Assembly (NCBI GenBank): GCA_030411725.1
Contig: MU839827.1
Coordinates: 3,975,027 to 4,039,026, forward strand
Length of the DNA stretch: 64,000 nucleotides
Direction of reading: 5' to 3'
Source of the DNA: Echria macrotheca
Lineage: Eukaryota > Ascomycota > Sordariomycetes > Sordariales > Schizotheciaceae
Position numbers and translations under genes: made by a program. Below the pieces are notes generated by a model that did no database searches, was not told the DNA's origin, and saw only the letters and a program-made list of their open reading frames with translations. Of the stretch, positions 1 through 8,970 are shown piece by piece; position 1 is the first letter of the stretch, and each line of letters starts with the position of its first letter.

Positions 1-885
1 GTCTATTTTTGTTACTGACTCGGCTCAACTCTTTGTTACTCAACGACTCCGAACAAACGACTTTGTCTTCCCCTGATAGCAACAAGGAAACCCGTCGTGT
101 GCTCTGCCGGCCGCTGACTGACCGACTCCCAAGTCCAGACTCTTGAGAACGCGGGGAGGCCGCATTTTCAGCCAGCCCGGAGGCTGTCCATGCATGAGGC
201 CGACCAGTCAAGTCGACCTCTACTCCGTAACACAAGATACCGTCTACCTACTACTAACCTGTCAGCAACGACAAAAACTGCCACGCAAGACTCAACCTAT
301 AGAACACAAGGAAGCCGATTACTAAGATGACGCGGGCAACGATCTCGAGGAATCAAACCGTGTTGCCGTTGGGAATTGTGGCGCAGAGGGGGACCAGCGT
401 GGATGTTGGATGCCAACCCCGACGCCGTCTGACATGCAGAACCGGGCGTACAACGGGCCAATCCGGGGTCGTGCCCACCAAATTGTTTTCCTTTTTCCGT
501 CAGTCTAGCATTGCCGGGCTGGCTGCAATCCTGTCGGTCTCCCGCCCGAGCCGGACCGTGACGAAGAAGAGAAAGAGGCGCGGGTGTGTGTGTCCCAGTA
601 CCACGAGATTAAAAGACAAAGTTCCCTACCCTCCCGCAGCGCAGCTGAGCAGCCTTACATATATTTCTTAATTATATACTACCTCTCCCCCACCAAAGAT
701 TCCTCGGGTCCGACGACGTTTTGTTTTCCCCTTTTTCTTTGCTTTGCTGAGAGAGAGAGAGTACCCGAGATCAGACAAAGATAAAAAGCGGCCGACTTAC
801 CTAACCCTCACGTCAGGGGAATTCCTTATAGTTGCCCGTAGCGAACGCAACGCGAAAAAAAAAAAACGAAGACGACAAATCCAAA
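1..885. other. Upstream non-coding region of the first gene
   Basis: I see no convincing gene here. The last 250 bases hold a (GA)n stretch near 749-762 and an A-rich stretch just before the ATG at 886, as expected of a 5' leader. Short open frames such as 327-671 have no recognisable protein character. Confidence 0.4.
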
Positions 886-1647
886 ATGGCTCCCAGGTCG
901 CTACTAGTTCCCATTTATGTGGTGCTCGCGCTGTACGCGGCCGATGGCATCATCTCGCTCTCGTTTCTCTCGACCATGGTCGCCTGGCTGCAGCGCTCCG
1001 GCGGCGCCGGCCCGTTTACTGTTAACAACGGCGGCGGCACCTTTCGCATGCCGGGCGAGCCGCTCAACCTCATGACGAACCACGGCCATGTCACGAACGG
1101 TGCCGGCGGGACGGCGGTTGTGTTGATTGGGTTTGGGGGGATCATTGCGCTGATTTCCGAGCACAAGTCGCGGAAGAAGGTGTGTCTCACCATATTCCTC
1201 CAGAATTCAAGCCAACAAAGATGGATACTAACAAAAAAAAAGTACGGCAAATCATCCACCCTCTTCCTCGCCTGGGCCGTCTGCGTGGTCCTCTCGTGGC
1301 TGCTCACCCTCAGCGCGCTGATTTATACGTTCGTGCTGCAAAACCAGACCTCATCCCAGACAATCTCGCTGCAGGCGGCCGCGCGGGCGGCGCCGGCCAA
1401 GTACCCGCTCGACAGCTGGACGCCCGAGAGCTGGTACAACGCGATGCTGGCGCTGCCGCTGGCTGACGACAGCGTGCGGGGCGTGATTGCGTACAACCTC
1501 CGGATCATGCGCGGGTGGCGGTACAACCTGATTGCTTTGTTTCTGGTTGGATTTGTGCTCATGGTGCTGGTCGTGGCCGAGGTGCTGCGCGGGCGCAAGT
1601 CGCGGGGGACGTACGGGAGGGCGCCGTCTGGCGAGGTTGAGAAGTGA
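886..1647 (+). CDS. Tetraspan integral membrane protein, function unknown
   Basis: Two exons, 886-1179 and 1243-1647, encode 232 residues. The intron (1180-1242, 63 nt) has a GTGTGT donor, a perfect TACTAAC branch site and an AAG acceptor. Its length is a multiple of three and it has no stop, so an unspliced message would still be translated with 21 extra residues. Four hydrophobic segments are visible at about residues 5-31, 75-91, 104-130 and 191-212. The basic tail suggests both ends face the cytosol. The loop between segments 1 and 2 is Gly-rich and holds the Asn/His-rich stretch NLMTNHGH; the loop between 3 and 4 carries an N-glycosylation sequon (NQT) and WTPESWYN. The start at 886 follows a CAAA context. 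It resembles fungal four-span (MARVEL-like) proteins in topology only. I do not recognise a specific family, and the function is unknown. Confidence 0.75.
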   Translation: MAPRSLLVPIYVVLALYAADGIISLSFLSTMVAWLQRSGGAGPFTVNNGGGTFRMPGEPLNLMTNHGHVTNGAGGTAVVLIGFGGIIALISEHKSRKKVCLTIFLQNSSQQRWILTKKKYGKSSTLFLAWAVCVVLSWLLTLSALIYTFVLQNQTSSQTISLQAAARAAPAKYPLDSWTPESWYNAMLALPLADDSVRGVIAYNLRIMRGWRYNLIALFLVGFVLMVLVVAEVLRGRKSRGTYGRAPSGEVEK

Positions 1648-1947
1648 TTTTTTTTGTCTTTTCATTCTCTTGGGTTTTGGGGGATGAGATTTTAATTGAT
1701 ATACCAACTTTTTCTATTCATTCTCTTCATTTGGATATATTACAAGAAAGAATACCAGGTAGAGAGAGCGTGAAATGGTAATTAGCATTCAACGGTTTAT
1801 GCATGTACTTGGAATATTCAACTAGCGAGTACAGGGTGTCTGGTGTCAACGTCACGCAGCCCTACGGATACAACACCGTTGTAACTACGGAACAACACCG
1901 TTGCCACTGCGGATACAACCACCTACAGTAACATCGATCAAGACAAA
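1648..1947. other. Short intergenic spacer
   Basis: About 300 bases between two same-strand genes. They hold the 3' end of the tetraspan gene (T-rich) and the leader of the next gene. A short repeated phrase occurs twice around 1867-1916 (GGA-TACAACACCGTTG and AACAACACCGTTGCC). Nothing else is visible. Confidence 0.4.
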
Positions 1948-2980
1948 ATGGCGAACCTGCAAGACACCACGGCCCGACTGCGTCGCACGTTTCGGTATCC
2001 GGCCGATGAGGATGAGGATTCCGACGGGTCGATTCCCGACGTCATGGACGAAGAGGGTTTGTCTGCCCCAATTCCCAGTCGCTGCACTGTCCCCAACCTT
2101 TTCGACTCTCAACCCCCACCCCAAACCCCAAATTGATCTTGAATCCTCAACCCTTGATCTTGAATTCTCAAACCCTCAACCCTTAATCCCTCAAACCATC
2201 GAACCTGCAAACCCTCGCACCGTCAAACACCCTACTCACACAACATCCCTCTCACCAGAGAGCATCCCATCCAACATTCACAAGCCCCTTCCCCCCCCTC
2301 ACTCCCTCTTCCCTCCCGCCCTCACACTTCCTCGCCAACTCCCCCAAACGCTCAACCCTCGAAACACACCCGCCTACCACCCAAACACAACCACCCAACC
2401 TCACAACAACCTACCAAACAACCCAAACAAAAAAAAAGAATACTAACACCAGTAAAAAAAAGAACAAGAAACCCTAATCACCTCCCTGGCCCAAAAAAAC
2501 GCCCACCAAAACAAACAAATCCACACCACCCTCCTCCTCATCCCCCTCCTCGCCACCCTCCCCTTCCTCTTCTCTCTCCCCCGTACCCCTCAACTCTCCA
2601 TCCTGTCCATAACCTCCCTGCTTACCCAGTCCTACCTCACTTACATCCTTCCGCCTACGATGACTGGGTTGTCTTTTGTTGATTCCTCCCCATCTTCTTC
2701 TTCTTCGTGGGTTCGGGGAGGGAGGACGGGGGGGTTTGGGGGGGAGAAGACGGGGTATATAGCCATCCTGAATCTGGTGTTGGGGGTTGTTGTTGCTTTT
2801 GCTGGGTTTGTGAAGAGGGATAGATATGGGGGGGGAGGGGGATGGGGGGGATGGGTGGTGGCGCCGGAGAATTTACCTTTGCTGGTGCAGGTTTTGGGGA
2901 TTGGAGTGAGGAGGGTTATGGGGTCTGTTGATCCTGCTGTTGAGTTGGGGGGGTTGAGGTATGGGTATAAGGGTGCTTAG
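1948..2980 (+). CDS. Predicted membrane protein with acidic N-terminus, function unknown
   Basis: Two exons, 1948-2056 and 2463-2980, give 208 residues. The join restores an acidic run, MDEEEQETL, followed by a hydrophobic stretch, so the donor GTTTGT at 2057 and the acceptor AAG at 2462 are well supported. A CTAAC branch site lies at 2443-2447. The N-terminus is soluble and charged (MANLQDTTARLRRTF, then an Asp/Glu cluster). Hydrophobic segments lie at roughly residues 55-72, 76-95 and 129-146. Between and after them the protein is Ser-rich and then Gly-rich, encoded by long G runs. The 406-nt intron is far longer than any other in this window. I recall similar acidic-start small membrane proteins in Sordariomycetes but cannot name a function. 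It is not likely to be a pseudogene, because the frame is open throughout exon 2. Confidence 0.65.
2057..2462 (+). other. Unusually long C-rich intron
   Basis: This intron (406 nt) is six to eight times longer than the typical 45-70 nt of the region. It is made mostly of A and C on the sense strand and contains a direct duplication of a 21/22-nt unit (2133-2153 and 2154-2175, starting TTGATCTTGAA). Sense-strand C richness switches to sense-strand G richness in the following exon. Confidence 0.6.
2828..2855 (+). other. Potential G-quadruplex inside a coding exon
   Basis: Four runs of three to eight G separated by one or two bases occur on the coding strand within 28 bases, coding for a Gly/Trp-rich stretch. 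Similar G runs occur upstream at 2728-2755. Formation of a quadruplex in DNA or mRNA is inferred from the pattern only. Confidence 0.45.
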
Positions 2981-3132
2981 TTTTGTTTTTGTATTTGTTT
3001 AATTGGTGAGGTATGCTGTGTGGGTGTGGATGTGGTTAGGTGGATGATGAGGGTGGTGGATGATGCATGGATAGATGGGTGAGAAATGTTGGTGAGGAGG
3101 GATGTTATTCTGGGCATGGGAATAGAATGAGG

Positions 3133-3157
3133 TATGGCTTATGGCTTATGGCTTATG
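3133..3157. repeat. Tandem heptamer TATGGCT, 3.6 copies
   Basis: Three full copies and one partial copy of TATGGCT are directly visible. Confidence 0.9.
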
Positions 3158-3296
3158 TGGAGATATGGTGTATTCCCCATAGGTGGTGTTTTGGTCATGG
3201 TGAAATGGGAGAAGAGCATGTTTTGTTGTTCGGCATAGACTAGGAGAATGAGACTAGTAATTATCACGGCATATCCATTCACATACAAACGCGTGT

Positions 3297-3312
3297 ACAC
3301 ACACACACACAC
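3297..3312. repeat. (AC)8 microsatellite
   Basis: Eight uninterrupted AC units are directly visible. Confidence 0.9.
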
Positions 3313-3667
3313 AGTTCTTCCCATCATGTTCCAAACAGTGTCTTGTGTGTCTCTGGACGTGCTAAGCTAGGCCGAGGGTTGGGTAGAGAAAGGGAAGGAG
3401 GCGTATAGATGGACATACAAAATAAAATGGAGGAGGATATATGCCGGCTATGGTGTATTTTTTTTACGGGATATGATCCAACTATCTCTACAGGGCTTGG
3501 TGACTTGGACCATGATGTACAGAAGACGATAGAAGATGCCGTTCCTTAGCAACTGGTGGTTAGAAACGGGGTGGCCTCCTTCCTGGTCGTCGGTCGATTG
3601 GAACGGACTTGACTAGAACTAGCGGACGCAGCGAGGTACTCCCCCCAAAAGTAATGCGGCTCACGAT

Positions 3668-3895
3668 GAATTAGATATACTGATGACACAGTCTGCCCAT
3701 CAGCATCACGGCCACAAAGCGCCACCTGGTCAAGGAGATCGAGTTCAAGGGCCAGCGGCGGGTGGCCAAGTACGCCTGTGCAGCGCCGTAGGACGACGGA
3801 ATCCAGCAAGCCGTAGCGGCCGCGATCGAGGGGTAGTCGCGCGAGAGTCCGTCTGGGGAAGAGTTGAAGCTCAAGGTACCCGAGGCGGCTGCTAG
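3668..3895 (-). CDS. Possible small gene or exon of unknown function
   Basis: On the minus strand an open stretch runs from an upstream stop to a TAG near 3671. It could code for about 75 residues, ending in a segment rich in Trp, Arg and hydrophobic residues (ACWIPSSYGAAQAYLATRRW). It has no ATG of its own. A CTAG acceptor-like site near 3891-3894 and an upstream ATG GCG AGG GAG followed by GTAAAG would join to make a short two-exon protein with a 40-nt intron. No branch site is obvious. The composition looks more protein-like than its surroundings, but I do not recognise it. It could be a chance frame or a decayed exon. Low confidence. Confidence 0.22.
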
Positions 3896-4177
3896 TACAT
3901 GAAAATCATTTCACTACAACAACCCTTTACCTCCCTCGCCATATGCTCGACTCCATAGTGACCAACTGCGACATCTGCTCGACTCTTAAGAGGCCAATGG
4001 TGACAAAATACTGGCTAGTATAGAAACAGAAACAGTTCTAATCAGAGTACCTACCCGCCCATGCATCAATGTACTATATCTACCATACCGCTCCCATCAC
4101 CTCGCTCCACGCACCAGACCAAACCCCTAACCACTCCGCCTCCAACTCAACCAGCCAGCCCCCTTTCCAAGGACCAG
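3896..4177. other. Non-coding spacer, 3' side of PHO81
   Basis: Probably holds the 3' untranslated end of the PHO81 gene, which is transcribed leftwards. No other signal is seen. Confidence 0.35.
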
Positions 4178-7100
4178 CTACACATCAATAGACTCATTAA
4201 ACCTCAACACCCCATTCCCCTTGAGCATCCCATCCACACCCTTGGGCAGCCGCGGAAACGGATCAGCCAGCGGATGAAACTCGGGCTGCTTCTCGCCCGA
4301 CTTATCCACCACGAGCGCCAGACCATGCGACTTGATGGCGTCCACGAGCGCCGGAACCATGCCCTGTACCCCCCAAACACACATTAGCCTCTCTTCACCT
4401 GACAGCAGATAACAAAAACTCACCAACAACCGTGAACAACATATCAACCCCATAAAGTTATTGCTCTGCGCCTTCCGCACCGCATCCTTGATCGAACTCG
4501 CCCGCCGCCCGCTGCTCTGCACATCCTCTTCGACCACCGCCATCTCCTCCCTGCCCAGGTCATTGCACAGAAAAACCGGAAAGTTCGGCTGCTTCCAGTT
4601 GATCGCCGTACACAAACTCGGGTTGTACGAGCTAAACACGACCGACCGCACCGCGCTCGCCGACTGCGCCCGCTGCGCCCTCGCATGATCAAACACCACC
4701 GTCAGCAGCGCGTCCACGAACGAGTTGATATCAGCGCTCTGCTGCCCCAGACTCAGCGCCTTCTCGTCCTCGGCGCTCGGATACAGCACTTGTATATTGA
4801 CGTGCATCCCTTTCGGCAGCAGCGTCAGCGCGTCGTGCAGCGTGACGCCCGCCATCGCCAGGATCTTGTGCAGCTCCGGGATCCGGTCCATCGAGTACGA
4901 CGGGAGCGACGCGAGGACCGAGTCGTTCCGCATCGGAGCCGTCACGGCGCTAAACTGCTCGTACGTCAGACGCGATATCGGCACCTCAATCGTCCCGCAG
5001 CCAATCGTCCATCTCGGCCACAGCACGGGAACTCGGTCGCTTGTGTGCTGGACATAGACCCTCACAAAGTCGCCCGACAGACTGGAGCCCGTCACAAAAG
5101 TGCTCGTCTTGGTATCGAACTGGCTCGTCGCCTTCCAGTACGTCTCGAAATCGGTAATCTCGAGAGGCTTGCCCTGGAACGGCTTGATGACCTGCGTGTG
5201 GAAGCTGATCTGCCCGATAGCCCGGAGCCGCGGGTCGAACAGCGGCAGGCAGCAGTACCCCGAACTGCTCAGTGCCGCCCGGAATGTATTCGGCAGGACC
5301 ACCGTCTTGGCAATCACCTTGGCCCCGTAAGCCGGAAAAACGTCAAAGTCAAGGGTAAAAGACTCGAGATTGTCAACCTGGAACGACACCAGACGGGTAT
5401 CTTCCTGGAAGGGCAGCATAATGTTCTTCGGAATCAGATCCGAGATCTTGGACGAGATGGTAAGTCGTGCGGCTGGGTATTTGCTGTCGTGGAAGAACAC
5501 CAGAGGCTGCTCGTTGTTCCCACCAAATGTCATCTGAACAACCGTCTTGGTATCCAGGAAATTGTGACCGTAGCGTCTCAGCGGGATGATGGGCGGTGGG
5601 AGCTCGAGGACCGGAATGGCGTCCGGATCCAGAGCCATGGGCATTGGCGCGCTGCTGCCCATGGGAGCCAGGGAACCACCAATCTGCATCGCCATGGGAC
5701 TCGCCGTTTTAAACTTGTTGAATGGCGTAAGAAGCTCCATGCATTTCAGGTGGCCTTCCCATGCGGCGTAATACATGGCCGGGAGGTCCTTCTCGTCCAA
5801 GATGCTGGGATCCGCGTGGAGAGCCAAGAGCGCCTCGAGACAGGGAACGCTGCCTTCGCTCGCCGCATGCACCAGGGGCGTCCACCCATAAAGTTTGTCA
5901 ATCTGGTTGAGATCGGCTCCATACTCGTGTAGCAAGAGAAGCAGCTTCGGATCCTGACTCGACCTGGCGACGAGATGTTGAGGATACAAACCCTCGGCAT
6001 CCGGTAAAATCTGTGCCCCATTTTTGAGAAGCAGGTCGACGATGGGGATGAATCCGTGCTCGCAGGCGAGGTTCAGTGGGACATGATCGGTATCCGATAC
6101 GGGGTTGAGTCTCGCTCCCTTCTCGATCAGCCGTTGGACGCACTCGTAGTGGCCATGTAAGATGGTGTGGATGAGCGGAGTAAAGTTGTCGTGGTCGATG
6201 AGGTTGATGGTTTGTGGTGCCACTGTATCGTCAGTAGTGTTAGAGTTATTGGGAGACAACAACATACCAGCCAGTAGGGCGTCAATCATGTCGAGCCGGC
6301 CATGGACACTGGCGTAGTGTAGAGGCGTACGACCATAGACGTCTGTTCGTTCGACAGCAACGCCCTTGGATAGGCCGTACTGGAGAACAAAAGAGTTGCC
6401 GTAGATGGCGGCCTGGTGAAGACAGTTCCGCTCATTGATGTCGTCTTCCGACTGGATATCCACCAGACCAGTCTCGAGCAGCACCTGAAGCGTCTCCAGG
6501 GGACCCTCATTGATGGACGCAAGAAAAGTCCGCGTGACTCGTTCCATCAACGAAATATCCATGGCGCTGTTGGGCTCTGCTGCTGCCCGCATTCTTCCGA
6601 GCAGGTCGCGAAGTTGTTCAAGTCCTCCCGAAAGCACAGTTTCGAGAAGCAGCGTGTCGGCATCCCCCTCGTCAGTGCCGAGCAGATTCTGACTGCTGAC
6701 AATGTGGTCAGGCCGGCTTTCAAAGTTCACACTGTCGCCGTCGGCCCAGGCGCCGAGCTCTTGCAGACTCGTTGTGGCCTGGTCGGACAATTCGCTAATG
6801 ACAGTGGCGTTGAAAAATGGCTGCACCTCAACAGCTCTCGACAGATACAGCTCCTTGGTTTTGGATTTTGACGTCTTGTCCCATTTCTTTAGAATCTTGG
6901 AGAAGGCGGTGCCGTTGATCTCGACAAACTGCTGCAGCTTGTTGATGTCGTTGGCAAACTGTTGAAACCCCTCCTGCAGCGTCGTGAACTTGGCAGACCG
7001 TCTGGATATGCCATGATTCCGGGACCGCAAGACCTTCTTCTTGTCAAGAAGGGTCTTGAGGCGGATTTTGAGCTATCGATACAAAGTTAGACACAGAATA

Positions 7101-7546
7101 CGACAAAAAAACAAAAACACCTACCTCTGCCTCCTTTTGAAGGTAGAAGGCATTGACCTTTTCGAGTTCTCGTTCCTGCTACCGTCAGCATAACCCAGAA
7201 ATTTAAGAGAAACCACAAACCAGCTGGAAGAAAAAGGTGGCCTTGTTAGCCTGTAGAGCCGCTTGCGAGTCAGGGAGCTCTAGAGACCGAAAGGCATCAT
7301 CTTGAGAGGGAATGACGGGTGTGGCCGAGAGTTTTTTGATGAGCTATACCGTTAGCTTTGTTTTTTTAGAGACATCCTCAGAAGAGTCACCTTTTTCAAG
7401 GCTTTATAGTTGACAAAGCTGGCGGCATACTCGGGCACCTCGAGCTGGCGCTTCTGGATTTGTTTACCGAACTTCCTGCAGCCGTGGTCAGCACGGGGGA
7501 GCACGCGGGGGTTCGGTCATAAAAACAAGAAAGCAAAGACTTACAT
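4178..7546 (-). CDS. PHO81: Pho81/NUC-2: SPX-ankyrin CDK inhibitor of the phosphate pathway
   Basis: Exons, in order of transcription: 7546-7545, 7475-7391, 7343-7221, 7175-7125, 7072-6268, 6222-4424, 4363-4178 (1016 residues; Neurospora NUC-2 is of similar size). The SPX domain fills about residues 1-200. It starts MKFGKQIQKRQLEVPEYA, and its basic motif KKWDKTSKSKTKE is present. Ankyrin repeats span about 276-525 (for example GRTPLHYASVHG, GWTPLVHAASEG). The C-terminal third matches the degenerate glycerophosphodiesterase-like domain of the family. In yeast and Neurospora this protein senses inositol pyrophosphate/phosphate status and inhibits the Pho85-Pho80 (PGOV-PREG) kinase, so that the bHLH activator Pho4/NUC-1 acts. 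The first intron splits the start codon: AT in exon 1, G in exon 2. Two internal introns (45 and 60 nt) keep the frame if retained. CACGTG sites lie upstream. Identification is firm; the mechanism is known from relatives. Confidence 0.95.
7476..7544 (-). other. Intron splitting the PHO81 start codon
   Basis: Exon 1 ends in AT at 7546-7545, followed by a perfect GTAAGT donor. The acceptor GCTGCAG ends at 7476, and exon 2 begins G-AAG-TTC. Only the spliced message has the start codon followed by KFGKQIQKR. The unspliced message reads ATG-TAA. Confidence 0.85.
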
Positions 7547-7731
7547 GGTGAAGTGTGGAGGCCAATGGCGGCCTGGCACGCACAGCTCCAATCAAAGTCT
7601 GGCACAGGAGTGGCTAATGATGGCTAATGCCTCAATAGCACGCACATGCACACTTGCGGCTGTTCCTGGTGAGACTGACGGGCTCGCTGTGAGGGAACTG
7701 CAGACAGTAAGAGGCTATCCATGGACCGTAG

Positions 7732-7737
7732 CACGTG
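7732..7737. promoter_or_regulatory. CACGTG palindrome upstream of PHO81
   Basis: CACGTG is the core recognised by Pho4/NUC-1-type bHLH factors, which in yeast also act on PHO81. It sits about 190 bp upstream of the PHO81 start codon. The hexamer also occurs elsewhere in the window, so this is a plausible but unproven site. Confidence 0.4.
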
Positions 7738-7958
7738 GATATAAGACTTGGGGCGGAACCAAACAGCGTACGTTGTGGTACCACTCTCTTGATGGTTGTG
7801 GGTGAGAGTATATAACCCTGGAAATGAAGGAGAATGAGAATGGGGGGCAGCAAAGACGGACAAAATTGTTGCTCTCGATATGTTGACCACTTCCAAGCAG
7901 GCAACAGAAAAAGATGACGAGGTCATAGAGTCGGAGTAGAGAAAGAACAAGGCGCACT

Positions 7959-7966
7959 TACATGGT
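7959..7966 (-). promoter_or_regulatory. Second ATG-splitting donor motif or start-stop element
   Basis: On the minus strand the sequence CACCATGTAAGT at this place repeats the context of the split PHO81 start codon 417 bp downstream. It could be an alternative first exon, also ending AT before a GTAAGT donor, or a minimal ATG-TAA upstream element. This is inferred from the motif only. Confidence 0.35.
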
Positions 7967-8811
7967 GACGGTGGGCGGCAGGTGATGGATGTCTCGCGGC
8001 CTGGGTGGGGGTCAGGGGTGCGCAGCAACAACAGGCTCTGGCCGCGGCACTTTTGTATTTGACACACACACGATGGGGGTTCCGTTCGGTCAACGACCCC
8101 TGGCTGTGATGTGCCGTTTTCCGCCGTCCAGGCCGTCTCGGAGACGCCCGGGTCGGAAGAGGAGAAGCTGCTGCGACAGCAGGTTGCTAAGTAGGTGGAA
8201 CCTGGTTTGGAATATGGAGTCTGGAACGCAACGGCCTGTGTAGGCTGATACTGATAGCGATAGCAGCGGCTGAGGGGGCGTCGAGGGGCAGAAATGCAAG
8301 ACCCTACGCCCGTGACAGAAACACCTAAAAGTCGGCACGCTGAGACCAAGCAGCTTAGTAGATAGGCAACGCTGACGTCCGCTTTCTGCTGCGTCCGGGA
8401 TGTCCAAATCGGGGGTCCCACGGCCGGTCAGGGCTGCTCAAGCAGACGGGAAAAACGACGGGTCAAGTATCCGCCCTGTTGGGTTTGCCCTCACGAGACC
8501 TGAAAAACGCAGACGTCGAGCATCTGCTGTCCGTTCAGCGCAGACCAATAGGATACCGCAAATCACCCATGTGCTCTCTTCACTCGATGCGCAAGGCTGA
8601 CGACAGCCCAGCACAGTTGCCAGTTCCGCTAGTTAGACTGCCCCGCATCCGGGGCTCTCTCTGCAGCCGCTGAGAGGCCTGTCAGCGGCTGGTCTTCTGG
8701 AAGCTCCCCACTCTTGTAGCGCCTAAACGAGGGGTAGCTCTGCGATGCTTGCATGAGCTCCATCGCCGCGGATGCTTATGTTAAAAGATGTCAGAAACAA
8801 AATCGAGCGTC

Positions 8812-8817
8812 CACGTG
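8812..8817. promoter_or_regulatory. Second CACGTG palindrome in the PHO81 upstream region
   Basis: A second CACGTG core lies about 1.27 kb upstream of the PHO81 start, close to the 3' end of the CUE-domain gene. Its distance makes it weaker evidence than the proximal copy. Confidence 0.25.
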
Positions 8818-8970
8818 TTATTCAGTTGCTTCTACCCGAGTAACTACTCCGTACCAAGTCCTGCCTGACATCTTCCCTGCACCGACCGGGGTATGCTCCA
8901 ACATAATCGTCATCGAAAAATACATAGAGGACGAGAAAGCCAAGACCCTAGCAGCCCGCCCCTTACTAAA

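Larger units (their letters stand above)
2981..3667. other. Intergenic region with simple repeats
   Basis: No gene is visible. It is G/T-rich at first and contains a heptamer repeat and an (AC)n microsatellite, listed separately. Confidence 0.4.
7547..8970. other. Upstream region of PHO81
   Basis: This 1.4-kb stretch lies between two leftward genes, so it holds the PHO81 promoter and 5' leader and the 3' end of the CUE-domain gene. It contains CACGTG motifs and a second CACCATGTAAG motif at 7959-7966. I see no coding frame worth calling. Confidence 0.5.

Noticed and set aside
327..671. 114-codon open frame upstream of the tetraspan gene
   Set aside because: Arg/Thr-rich with no recognisable pattern, no splice signals, and a position expected for a 5' leader.
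2057..2462. Telomere-like CCCT/AACCC repeats in the long intron
   Set aside because: The units are not CCCTAA and are irregular; this is C-rich low-complexity DNA, not an internal telomere.
3546..3809. Second minus-strand frame overlapping the possible small gene
   Set aside because: Out of frame with the better candidate and with no ATG in a good context; likely a shadow.
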